Source: Bacillus fonticola (GTDB lineage: Bacteria; Bacillota; Bacilli; Bacillales; JC228). From it: DNA of 64,000 nucleotides. Position numbers and translations under genes: made by a program. Location of the stretch: the NCBI RefSeq assembly GCF_012955605.1, contig NZ_CP052135.1:300001-364000 (forward strand), written 5' to 3'. Positions 1 to 7,988 of this stretch are shown in pieces. The notes under the pieces are model-generated. The model made no database searches. It saw nothing but the letters and a program-made list of their open reading frames with translations, and was not told where the DNA came from. How positions within the stretch are numbered: the first letter of the stretch is position 1; each line of letters starts with the position of its first letter.

Positions 1-267
1 GCGTTGAAATTAGAGAAAGCACCATTTTATGCTTACCCAGTAACGTGTGGTATGACTTTCTGTTTCGGAGGCTTAAGAGCAAACACCAAGGGAGAAGTGT
101 TAAATAAGAGTGGAGAACCGATTCAAGGACTCTATGCAGCCGGAGAAATGATTGGTGGAATCTTTTACGAAAACTACCCTGGTGGTTCAGGACTAATGTC
201 TGGAGCGGTTTTTGGGAAAACAGCAGGAACATCGGCTGCTAAATATGTAAATGGGCAGCTGGTTTAG
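1..267 (+). CDS. FAD-dependent tricarballylate dehydrogenase-like flavoprotein, C-terminal end
   Basis: The frame is open from the window edge to the stop, so only the last 88 or so residues of the gene are present. They contain the C-terminal part of the fumarate reductase/TcuA flavoprotein family: GLYAAGEMIGG followed by a NYPGGSGLMSGAVFG stretch, which in this family closes the FAD-binding fold and contacts the isoalloxazine. By family, such enzymes oxidise or reduce C4-C6 polycarboxylates such as tricarballylate or fumarate with bound FAD in the cytoplasm. The TTG at 4 is not a credible start because the fold is incomplete. TcuA is the closest match I recognise, but a related flavocytochrome or 3-ketosteroid dehydrogenase-like enzyme cannot be excluded from this fragment. 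Confidence 0.75.
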   Translation, partial: ALKLEKAPFYAYPVTCGMTFCFGGLRANTKGEVLNKSGEPIQGLYAAGEMIGGIFYENYPGGSGLMSGAVFGKTAGTSAAKYVNGQLV

Positions 268-331
268 AAGTTTTCTAGACAAGTAGAAACCTGTTTCCTA
301 TATACATGAAAACCTAGTGTATGGCCAGAAA

Positions 332-373
332 ACAAGCTGACCTTGGACGTGCCGAGAACAGCTTGTTTTTTTG
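332..373 (+). terminator. Intrinsic terminator after the TcuA-like gene
   Basis: An 8-bp stem (ACAAGCTG at 332-339 with CAGCTTGT at 359-366) is followed by a T-run. It lies 65 bases after the flavoprotein stop codon. Confidence 0.8.
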
Positions 374-405
374 CATTTCACTGGCATATATTTGTGAACT
401 AAAAA

Positions 406-463
406 GAACTGGCACCGCCCGCTATTTGTCGTTTTTCGACATAATTCGGGGCGTACCAGTTCC
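406..463. repeat. Family A palindrome, short-loop copy, likely also the guaC terminator
   Basis: The arms GAACTGGCACCGCCCG and CGGGGCGTACCAGTTCC enclose a short centre with TTTGTCG/CGACATAA continuing the pairing. Read on the minus strand, it starts six bases past the guaC stop codon, folds into a long stem with an A-rich loop and is followed by TTTTT, so it can terminate guaC transcription. The same arms recur at 28559, 35265, 39313, 40815, 43138, 45347 and elsewhere in the window. Confidence 0.8.
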
Positions 464-468
464 GGATA

Positions 469-1443
469 TTAATCACCGTTAAAAATAGAGTTCTTCACAA
501 CTACATAATCTACAGTACGGATCGCTTCGAGTTTGTTTCCTCCGGCATACGAAATCGAGGATTGCAGGTCTTGCTCCATTTCGATCAATGTATCCTGTAG
601 GGAACCTTTGTAGTCGACGAACATTTTTTTACCTTCTACATTTTTCTTTTCGCCTTTTTGGAATTCGGAAGCTGAGCCGAAGTATTCTTTATAGCGCTTG
701 CCATCTTTCTCGACGGTTTCTCCTGGAGATTCTTCGTGGCCTGCAAATAGTGAGCCGATCATGACCATCGAGGCACCGAATCGAATCGATTTCGCGATAT
801 CACCATGAGTGCGAATTCCACCGTCTGCAATAATCGGTTTGCTCGCTGCCTTTGCACACCAACGTAGGGCAGCTAATTGCCAGCCTCCGGTTCCGAAGCC
901 TGTTTTAATCTTCGTAATACAAACTTTCCCAGGCCCGATACCTACTTTAGTCGCGTCAGCACCCGCATTCTCTAATTCTCTTACAGCTTCTGGCGTACCT
1001 ACATTTCCTGCAATCACAAAGGTTTGAGGTAAGTGATTCTTAAGATGTTGGATCATCTTGATGACAGTATTTGAATGACCGTGTGCGATATCAATTGTAA
1101 CGAATTCTGGCACGAGTTGTTCCTCTGCTAATTGCTGTACAAATTGATACTCTTCCTCTTTCACACCTACACTAATAGAAGCGACAAATCCACGAGCGTG
1201 CATATTCTTGATAAATGAGATCCGCTTTTCAGGTTCGAAACGATGCATAATATAAAAGTAGCCATTTTCCGCTAAGAAGGTCGCCACCTTCTCGTCAATA
1301 ATCGTTTGCATATTAGCAGGCACCACAGGCAGTTTAAACGTATGTCCGCCCAGGGTCACCGCAGTATCACACTCAGAACGGCTATTTACAATACATTTTG
1401 CTGGGATTAATTGAATATCTTCGTAATCAAATACATTTTCCAT
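469..1443 (-). CDS. guaC: GMP reductase (GuaC)
   Basis: Catalyses NADPH-dependent deamination of GMP to IMP, recycling guanine nucleotides to the common purine precursor in the cytoplasm. The 324-residue length matches the Firmicutes short form, which lacks the CBS domains of IMP dehydrogenase. The IMPDH/GMPR (beta/alpha)8 signature is present, with the catalytic cysteine Cys175 in GPGKVCITK, a [11 protein letters not shown]-like phosphate region near residue 147 (IAGNVGT) and [14 protein letters not shown] around residues 207-221. The start has a good ribosome site, AGGGGTG, seven bases upstream. It is a single-gene unit whose 3' end abuts a family A palindrome. I saw no guanine riboswitch in the 160 bases upstream. 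Confidence 0.95.
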   Translation of the reverse strand: MENVFDYEDIQLIPAKCIVNSRSECDTAVTLGGHTFKLPVVPANMQTIIDEKVATFLAENGYFYIMHRFEPEKRISFIKNMHARGFVASISVGVKEEEYQFVQQLAEEQLVPEFVTIDIAHGHSNTVIKMIQHLKNHLPQTFVIAGNVGTPEAVRELENAGADATKVGIGPGKVCITKIKTGFGTGGWQLAALRWCAKAASKPIIADGGIRTHGDIAKSIRFGASMVMIGSLFAGHEESPGETVEKDGKRYKEYFGSASEFQKGEKKNVEGKKMFVDYKGSLQDTLIEMEQDLQSSISYAGGNKLEAIRTVDYVVVKNSIFNGD

Positions 1444-1605
1444 AGGTTACACCCCTAAACACGAATGTTGTATAAAGTTTAAATGGTTAATGTTCGTACA
1501 TAGGTACTGTACTTTATTTCTTGGGGGATGTCAAAGGGCTCTACCGTCAGGGTAGTGATAGGCACCGCCCCCTTTTAGTGTACACTTCTCTTTCGTTCCT
1601 CGAGA

Positions 1606-2913
1606 CTAACGGTTCTTCCTCCGTTGTTTGTTCGCTTGGTTTCGTTTCTTTTTGTTTTTTGCAACATTTTTGCTAGATGATTTATGGGTTGGTTTCGAGT
1701 CATGACCAAGCAACTGGCCGAGTAAGGACAATTGATCGCTCTCCTTCACCGTTTTTAGAGGTGGAGTGGTTCGCCTTTTAGGTGGCGCTGAGAAGGATTG
1801 ATGAAAGATTTCACGTTCCTTAAGAAATTCCTCCTCTGGAATAATCGTTGGTCTACCCCACTCGTGAACAAATGTAAACCTCCATAAGTCCTCACGGTTC
1901 CGTTTCATTAGCTGCTTCTTCACAGCTTGAATATGTTGTAGCGACTTTCTTATAGCTTCGTCGTTAGCCAATTGATGTTCACGAAGAAAATCGTATATGA
2001 AGGGAGTACCCCATACGAGTGAAAACGCTGAATCGTCCTCGGTTGAATAAAAAGGGTGTAAAGTTTTTTGTACTGTGCTTTCTAAGCTGCTAAGCTGGAA
2101 GCTAAAAGTTGACCAAGTCTTCTTTTGATAAAGAACCTTTGAGAATTGGAACCAGATGTCAGCGCTTATGTCAAAGGAGATATCCCTTTGCTCTAACATA
2201 TAAACTGCAAACGACCAGAACAAATCACGATAAGTATTATGATACTCCTGGGATTGTTCGGTCCACTCTGTTTTGTTATAGGCAACTCTCTTATTATGGG
2301 TCGCTAGGTTGGCTAAATTTTGTTGAAATCTAGGGAACTCTGTTTTTACAATGTAATCATCATAACCGTATTGTTGGAGTGTAGCGGTTAGCTTATCCCA
2401 ACTAGGTCTTTGTCCGTTTTTTAAAGATACGTAGTATTCTTGAATAAGATAATAAAAAGCGGCCTCAACTAATTCATCTTCAGCACCGCTGATTAACCGG
2501 TCACTGTCCGCTATAGGCTGATACATGTCATGAGATAACTTAAACGCAACATCATTGAGATTATAAAAGCGTATTTTATTCAATAGAGGAATAAACAAAT
2601 CAAATCCAGTAGCAGGGTCTTGGACAAAAGGTTGAAGATGTAATCGTGCTTTCTCCATTTCCCTTTTATATAGATAGTACTCCACCGCAAAGTTGCTTAG
2701 ATAAGGAAATTCCTTTGCATAAAATGTCGGGATTACTTGACTTGTTGTTTTGACTAACTGTAAAACTTCTTCGTACTTTTTCTCGCGAATAAGTTCTTCT
2801 TTCGTTTCAACTAACACCGTTCCAAAATCGTCTTCAATCAGCATATGGTCAGTAGGAGATTGACCTAGCAAGTCCATAATCTGTTCAAATTGACCCTCTA
2901 ATGAAGAATTCAT
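1606..2913 (-). CDS. Hypothetical protein with basic C-terminal tail
   Basis: I do not recognise this 435-residue protein. It has no signal peptide or membrane segment. It looks largely alpha-helical, with many aromatic and charged residues (for example repeated YY and W-containing helices). The last 25 residues are strongly basic, rich in Lys, Arg, Gln and Asn, as in proteins that touch nucleic acid or ribosomes. The annotated ATG lacks a well-spaced Shine-Dalgarno (AGAAGGA lies about 20 bases upstream), so the true start may be the ATG at codon 13, behind AGAGGG. Codon use and absence of stops support a real gene. It stands alone between guaC and a Uma2 gene, so the context gives no function. 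Confidence 0.75.
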   Translation of the reverse strand: MNSSLEGQFEQIMDLLGQSPTDHMLIEDDFGTVLVETKEELIREKKYEEVLQLVKTTSQVIPTFYAKEFPYLSNFAVEYYLYKREMEKARLHLQPFVQDPATGFDLFIPLLNKIRFYNLNDVAFKLSHDMYQPIADSDRLISGAEDELVEAAFYYLIQEYYVSLKNGQRPSWDKLTATLQQYGYDDYIVKTEFPRFQQNLANLATHNKRVAYNKTEWTEQSQEYHNTYRDLFWSFAVYMLEQRDISFDISADIWFQFSKVLYQKKTWSTFSFQLSSLESTVQKTLHPFYSTEDDSAFSLVWGTPFIYDFLREHQLANDEAIRKSLQHIQAVKKQLMKRNREDLWRFTFVHEWGRPTIIPEEEFLKEREIFHQSFSAPPKRRTTPPLKTVKESDQLSLLGQLLGHDSKPTHKSSSKNVAKNKKKRNQANKQRRKNR

Positions 2914-3042
2914 AAAACGTTCGTACTATAAATCCTTCTGTTTTGTATAAGATATCATGTATTATCACCTACTATATTATGAATGATAGAGAATACAGTC
3001 GCGTGGCCGCGGGAACTATTTCAGTGAATGCGGCACGTTCAC

Positions 3043-3654
3043 TCATAATCGCTTATCTGTTAAGTGGGGAATATTTCGCATAATTGCAGCCATCGTAAAA
3101 GAAACACAAGGGATGGACGTTGAAGTGATGGGTTCTTCTCTTTGATAGATGTCGACGAGTTCGTATCGATCCTCGTGTAGTGTATATTGCTCTAATATTC
3201 CGTTTTCAGGATCCACAATCCAGTATTCATGAATTTGAAAGAATGCGTAGGACTTTAGCTTTTCAATTTTATCGCGTCTTAATGTGGAAGGAGAGAGGAT
3301 TTCTACTACAAGATCAGGTGCTCCCTCTACACCTCGTTTACTTAAAATGTCTAAACGCTTTCTGTTGATAAGAACAAGATCGGGTTGACGTACCTCAGTC
3401 GTAGATAAAATAACGTCAACCGGAGCATATAACACAATATAATCCGATTCACAGCTTCTGCTGAGCACTTTTTGTATTTCAAAGCTAACTAATTGATGAA
3501 TTACCGAAGGCGCAGGGCTCATTAATTCTAGCTGACCACCTGCTAGTTCATAGGAGTTCCCATCGTCTAATGACGCATAGTCCTCGTAAGTGAGTCCACC
3601 TTCTTTTACGAGGTGATTAAATTGATTCTCCTTTCTCGAGTGCTTGTCGCTCAT
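3043..3654 (-). CDS. Uma2 family PD-(D/E)XK endonuclease-like protein, copy 1
   Basis: A 203-residue protein of the Uma2/DUF820 family, a restriction-endonuclease-fold group whose cellular role is not established. The N-terminal LTYEDYASL, the YELAGGQLELMSPAPS segment (residues 35-50), RQPDLVLI with the first metal-binding Asp, APDLVVEILSPST with the second acid, and the Lys/Tyr helix before EYWIVDP are all in place, so the predicted nuclease site is intact. Ribosome site GGAGGGG precedes the ATG. It is the most divergent of three paralogues in the first 11 kb (others at 7257 and 10221). Known for the family: expansion in multiple copies without an obvious partner gene. Confidence 0.88.
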   Translation of the reverse strand: MSDKHSRKENQFNHLVKEGGLTYEDYASLDDGNSYELAGGQLELMSPAPSVIHQLVSFEIQKVLSRSCESDYIVLYAPVDVILSTTEVRQPDLVLINRKRLDILSKRGVEGAPDLVVEILSPSTLRRDKIEKLKSYAFFQIHEYWIVDPENGILEQYTLHEDRYELVDIYQREEPITSTSIPCVSFTMAAIMRNIPHLTDKRL

Positions 3655-3961
3655 TCCAACCCCTCCGCATGAACCCCATTTTTGTATTTAGTGTAACATA
3701 TTAGCGTGCGTTTTCAGTGCCATCGCATCTACATTCAGTATCCTAAAGCCTATAGAGCGGGTCCTCGCTTACAATACATTGACGATCGTGGGCAAAGGGA
3801 CCGTGCAGGCACCACTCATCCGATTGCTCCCTAATAGAACCGCCCCTTGCTTCAAAATTCATAGTAATAGTAAAAAATTTTTATGAATATCTATAAGACA
3901 AGGAGGGATGGCTTTTTAGGCATCGATAAATAGTAGTAATTTCATTAAATGGAGGGATTGC
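3655..3961. other. Intergenic stretch without a recognisable gene
   Basis: About 300 bases between the divergent Uma2 gene and the abgB-like gene. No ORF with a ribosome site or clear hairpin was found. The A+T-rich stretch around 3860-3900 is the likely promoter region for the abgBT-like pair, but I cannot define hexamers with confidence. Confidence 0.5.
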
Positions 3962-5395
3962 GTGGAAAATAGCACCAGGTTTGTAAAAGATTTTTTAATG
4001 AAAAATAAAGCAGATTTCGAACGAATCAGCGAGTATATATTCAACCATCCAGAAACTAGATTTGAAGAGTATGCCTCCTCCGAATTCCTTTCAGCAGAAT
4101 GCGAAAAAGAAGGCTTTTCTGTTGAACGCGGAGTTGCCGACATTGAAACTGCCTTTGTTGCCTCTTATGGAAGTGGTTCACCGGTTATTGGTTTTTTAGG
4201 AGAGTTTGATGCATTATCTGGTTTAAGCCAGGAACCGAATAAAACGTGGTATGAGCCTAAGAGCCATGATGTTGGTCATGGTTGCGGACACAACTTGCTT
4301 GGAACTGGAGCGTTCGCTGCAGCGTGTGTTACCAAGAAATATCTTGAAGAAAATAATTTGCAAGGTACCGTGAAATTTTTCGGATGCCCTGGTGAAGAAG
4401 GAGGATCAGGAAAAACGTTTATGGTACGAGAAGGTGTCTTTGATGGGGTGGATGTAGCGTTAACCTGGCATCCATCGCCAGCTAACGCCATTATGAGCTT
4501 GTCCAGTCTAGCAAACTATCAAGTTTATTTTAAGTTTAAAGGTATATCCTCTCATGCAGCCAATTCGCCCCATTTAGGGAGAAGCGCACTAGATGCTGTT
4601 GAACTAATGAACATAGGTGTTAATTACTTAAGGGAACATGTGATGCCTGAAGCAAGGATGCATTATGCGGTCACAAACACGGGTGGAATTTCACCAAACG
4701 TTGTGCAAGCAAATGCAGAAGTTTTATATTTGGTTCGTGCTCCAAAAGTAAAGCAGGTCGATGAGATTTTTAAAAGGGTCTGTAAAATTGCTGAGGGTGC
4801 AGCGTTGATGACTGAAACCGAGTTAACAATCGAATTCGATAAAGCGTGTTCAAATTACATTCCAAATCGTAGTTTGGAAAAGATATTGTTCAAGAATTTG
4901 CAAGAAGCTGGTGTGGAACAGCCTACACAAGATGAAGTGGCGTATGCTAAAGAAATCTGGTCATCGTTGACAGAGGGTGAAAAGAGTTCGTATGTAAAGC
5001 TAATTAGTGGGTTTGGCTATAGTGGTAGTGGAAGTGAGTTTTCCGGAAAATACCTATCAGATTCCATTTCTTCTTATAATGAAACGGATGAAATTCTCGC
5101 CGGATCAACAGATGTTTCAGATGTAAGTTGGGTTGTGCCTACAGCTCAAGTGACAGCGTCTACATCTACTTTAGGAACACCGCTGCACACGTGGCAAATG
5201 ACAAGTCAGGGAATTAGTAGTTATGCACATAAAGGAATGCTGCGGGCAGCGGAATCAATGGCATTAACCGCTGTCCAACTACTAACAAACCAAAGTGATT
5301 TAGCGACAGTTAAACAGGAATTCGAGGCATTTAAGGATAATCATCCGTATACGTGTCCAATTCCGAAAGATGTCCAACCATCAAAATTAAGATAA
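3962..5395 (+). CDS. abgB: M20 amidohydrolase, p-aminobenzoyl-glutamate hydrolase subunit B-like
   Basis: Predicted cytoplasmic metallo-amidohydrolase that splits p-aminobenzoyl-glutamate, a folate breakdown product, into p-aminobenzoate and glutamate. The 477 residues match AbgB. The metal-binding motif DVGHGCGHN lies near residue 101, EEGGSGK provides the catalytic acid, the inserted dimerisation domain carries SSHAANSPHLGRSALDAVE, and the last metal ligand region is near TPLHTWQMTSQG. It starts at GTG behind GGAGGG. An AbgT-type transporter follows 76 bases downstream, which supports the folate-catabolite assignment. No abgA partner is present, so the enzyme probably works without one. Related M20 enzymes act on indole-acetyl or hippuryl amino acids, so the substrate is inferred. 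Confidence 0.85.
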   Translation: MENSTRFVKDFLMKNKADFERISEYIFNHPETRFEEYASSEFLSAECEKEGFSVERGVADIETAFVASYGSGSPVIGFLGEFDALSGLSQEPNKTWYEPKSHDVGHGCGHNLLGTGAFAAACVTKKYLEENNLQGTVKFFGCPGEEGGSGKTFMVREGVFDGVDVALTWHPSPANAIMSLSSLANYQVYFKFKGISSHAANSPHLGRSALDAVELMNIGVNYLREHVMPEARMHYAVTNTGGISPNVVQANAEVLYLVRAPKVKQVDEIFKRVCKIAEGAALMTETELTIEFDKACSNYIPNRSLEKILFKNLQEAGVEQPTQDEVAYAKEIWSSLTEGEKSSYVKLISGFGYSGSGSEFSGKYLSDSISSYNETDEILAGSTDVSDVSWVVPTAQVTASTSTLGTPLHTWQMTSQGISSYAHKGMLRAAESMALTAVQLLTNQSDLATVKQEFEAFKDNHPYTCPIPKDVQPSKLR

Positions 5396-5471
5396 GGCTA
5401 ACTTAGCTACCCGCCTTAGATAAGTACATCATAATATTAGCGCTCCCATCTACTTTAAAGCGAGGGATACG

Positions 5472-6983
5472 ATGAAAAATAAAAAGGGTTTTTTTTCGAG
5501 GTTTCTTAACGGAATAGAAACGGTAGGAAACAAGCTGCCGGATCCATTTATTTTATTCGTAGTTTTGGCTGTTGGTGTTATTATAGCATCCTATATTTTT
5601 AGCTTGTTTAATGCATCTGTTATCCATCCTGGTTCTGGTGAAGAGCTGCTAGTTAAAAACTTGATATCAGGAGAAGGCTTGCAGTATATTCTATTATCCA
5701 TGCTTGACAATTTCACCGGGTTTGCACCACTTGGTCTCGTATTGGCGATGATGTTAGGCATTGGTCTAGCGGAAAAAGTAGGATTATTGGATTATGCAAT
5801 TAAGAAAACCATTTTAAAATCGCCGCCTGCCTTAATCACTTACACTGTCGTTTTCGTAGGGATAATGGGTAACCTGGCATCAGACGCAGCGTTGGTCCTC
5901 ATTCCGCCACTTGCAGCCATGGTTTTTTATAAAGTTGGACGCCATCCGATTGCAGGTCTCGCAGCGGGTTATGCTGCAGCTGGAGCAGGTTTTACGGCAA
6001 ATCTATTTATTGCTGGGACAGATGCGCTTTTGGCAGGAATTTCAACAGAAGCTGCAGCGATAATAGATGATTCAATTGTCGTAACGCCAGTGGATAACTG
6101 GTATTTTAATATCGTTTCAGTGTTTGTCCTAACATTGGTTGGGGGACTTATCACGAACAAATTTATTGAACCAAGGTTAGGAAAATATAAAGGTGATGCT
6201 GTTAAAGTTGACATGGAAGATGATCCTCCAAACGCAGCGAAAGCGTACAGAAATGCTGGGATTGCTGGTCTAATCTATTTAGCCATTATTGCAATTACCA
6301 TTTTTGTGCCCGATAGTCCACTCAGGAATGAGGAAGGTGGAATCGTTCCTTCGCCGTTTCTAAGTGGGATTGTACCGATTATCCTATTCTTCTTCTTCAC
6401 AGTCGGTATTACCTATGGGGTTACGGTTGGAAAAATTAAAACGAGCAAAGATGTTGGGAAGTATATGGCAGAATCGATGAAGGATATGGCAAGTTATATT
6501 GTATTAATTTTTGCGATCGCACAATTCATTGCTTACTTTAGTTGGTCAAATATGGGCACATGGATTGCTGTTAACGGGGCAGAGTTCCTCAAGGATATCA
6601 ACTTTACAGGGATATGGTTGATCATTGGCTATATTATCTTTACAGCTTTGATGAACTTCTTAATTACATCCGGTTCGGCAAAATGGGCTTTGGAGGCACC
6701 TGTTTTTGTTCCGATGTTTATGCAGCTTGGTTACCATCCGGCATTCACACAGGTAGCCTATCGCGTTGCCGATTCATCAACTAATATCGTAACGCCGTTA
6801 ATGCCATATATGGTTATTGTTTTATCGTTCATGCAAAAGTATGATAAGAAAGCTGGTATAGGAACGTTTATTGCATTAATGCTTCCTTACTCCATTAGTT
6901 TCCTGACTACTTGGATCATTTTGATTCTGGTATTCTTCTTCCTCGGAATACCGTTCGGTCCTGGAATCGGCCCATATCTGTAG
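5472..6983 (+). CDS. abgT: AbgT family p-aminobenzoyl-glutamate transporter
   Basis: Multi-pass inner-membrane transporter of the AbgT family, 503 residues. It opens with the family-typical amphipathic start FLNGIETVGNKLPDPF, then roughly a dozen hydrophobic segments and two re-entrant regions (GNLASDAALVLIPPLAA near residue 140 and the mirrored TSGSAKWALEAPVFVPM near residue 400). By family it imports p-aminobenzoyl-glutamate with ion coupling. Some AbgT proteins instead export sulfonamide-like antimetabolites. Pairing with the amidohydrolase upstream favours uptake of folate breakdown products as a source of p-aminobenzoate and glutamate. The ribosome site GAGGG precedes the ATG. Both genes lie in one likely operon closed by the hairpin at 6999. 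Confidence 0.9.
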   Translation: MKNKKGFFSRFLNGIETVGNKLPDPFILFVVLAVGVIIASYIFSLFNASVIHPGSGEELLVKNLISGEGLQYILLSMLDNFTGFAPLGLVLAMMLGIGLAEKVGLLDYAIKKTILKSPPALITYTVVFVGIMGNLASDAALVLIPPLAAMVFYKVGRHPIAGLAAGYAAAGAGFTANLFIAGTDALLAGISTEAAAIIDDSIVVTPVDNWYFNIVSVFVLTLVGGLITNKFIEPRLGKYKGDAVKVDMEDDPPNAAKAYRNAGIAGLIYLAIIAITIFVPDSPLRNEEGGIVPSPFLSGIVPIILFFFFTVGITYGVTVGKIKTSKDVGKYMAESMKDMASYIVLIFAIAQFIAYFSWSNMGTWIAVNGAEFLKDINFTGIWLIIGYIIFTALMNFLITSGSAKWALEAPVFVPMFMQLGYHPAFTQVAYRVADSSTNIVTPLMPYMVIVLSFMQKYDKKAGIGTFIALMLPYSISFLTTWIILILVFFFLGIPFGPGIGPYL

Positions 6984-6998
6984 TCTTAAACATTCGGT

Positions 6999-7032
6999 TA
7001 CCCCCTTCCCAATTAAAGAGGTTGGGGGTATC
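6999..7032 (+). terminator. Hairpin after abgT
   Basis: TACCCCC pairs with GGGGGTA around an A-rich loop, 16 bases after the abgT stop. The T-run is weak, so termination strength is uncertain. Confidence 0.55.
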
Positions 7033-7256
7033 ATTGCTTGCTACACTCACTCTATGACTTTATCATAATCACTCCTTGTCAAGTGGTTTCGTACTTAATG
7101 ATTGGCTGTGTTAAAGCCCATTGTTGATTTTGGCATTGTTGATTGGAGCGAAAATCACCAGGCTAGTATTTTAATTTACCGTTTTAATATCCGTACCACT
7201 ATTTCCCGTTCCATACCATGATATAATGGGGAAAAGTGTGCTGGGGTGTTTCGAAT

Positions 7257-7859
7257 ATGAAGAAAGATGCAAAAAAGGCAGATTGGATTCATGGAGAAGG
7301 GCTAACGTACGAGGATTATGCGAGTTTGCCTGAGGGAGAACCGCGGTATGAATTGATTGGTGGGAAGTTAGAATTGATGTCACCAGCTCCGTCATCAGAG
7401 CATCAGCTAATTAGCAGTAACTTTTTTGCTCTTATGAATGAATGTTGTCGAGGTGATTACATTACACTTTACGCTCCAATTGATCTCATCCTTGCAAACG
7501 GTGAGGTTCGGCAACCGGATATTGCGATGATTCATCGGGGACGGAGCGGGCTAGTGACACATCGAGGAATTGAAGGTGCGCCTGATCTTATAGTTGAAAT
7601 TCTGTCACCCTCTACCGCCCTAAACGATAAGCGTTCAAAAAGAAAAACATACGCTCGTTTCGGCGTAAAAGAGTATTTGATCACAGATCCAGTATATCGG
7701 ACAGTAGAGCAATACCTTCTAAATCAAGATAGTCAAAGTTACGAATTGCAGAATGTATATGGCCAAGAAGATGAAACGATTACCTCCACAACTATACAAA
7801 GTCTCACCCTCCCTATTGCAGACATTTTCCGTGATCTAGATTTAATTGGTGGTGCCTGA
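7257..7859 (+). CDS. Uma2 family PD-(D/E)XK endonuclease-like protein, copy 2
   Basis: A 200-residue Uma2-family protein with the same ordered motifs as copy 1: LTYEDYASL, YELIGGKLELMSPAPS, RQPDIAMI, APDLIVEILSPST and a Lys-rich helix before EYLITDP. I place the start at the ATG at 7257, behind GGGGTG, rather than the in-frame upstream codon. It is a close relative of copy 3 at 10221, and the likeness extends upstream into a shared TATAAT and a GGGGTGTTTC ribosome-site block, so the pair probably arose by duplication with the promoter. The last codons and the TGA stop lie inside the left arm of a family B palindrome. The reaction and target are unknown for the family. Confidence 0.9.
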   Translation: MKKDAKKADWIHGEGLTYEDYASLPEGEPRYELIGGKLELMSPAPSSEHQLISSNFFALMNECCRGDYITLYAPIDLILANGEVRQPDIAMIHRGRSGLVTHRGIEGAPDLIVEILSPSTALNDKRSKRKTYARFGVKEYLITDPVYRTVEQYLLNQDSQSYELQNVYGQEDETITSTTIQSLTLPIADIFRDLDLIGGA

Positions 7860-7902
7860 CCCCCAGTGAAGTAAAGCGTTAACGCGCTGGGGGTCAGGCA
7901 CC
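7851..7902. repeat. Family B palindrome overlapping the Uma2 copy 2 stop codon
   Basis: A perfect 16-bp inverted repeat, GGTGCCTGACCCCCAG with its complement, around a 20-base centre (AGTAAAG...TTAACG). The left arm provides the last codons and the TGA of the Uma2 gene. Confidence 0.88.
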
Positions 7903-7988
7903 CAATTTACAATAGATCCGGCAGTATTCACTTTGCATATTTCCCACCCCCCTAACAAATACCCTTACATAAGACAGGTGACCCCTAC

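Noticed and set aside
1444-1605. Purine riboswitch before guaC
   Set aside because: No conserved junction or paired loops of a guanine aptamer could be drawn.
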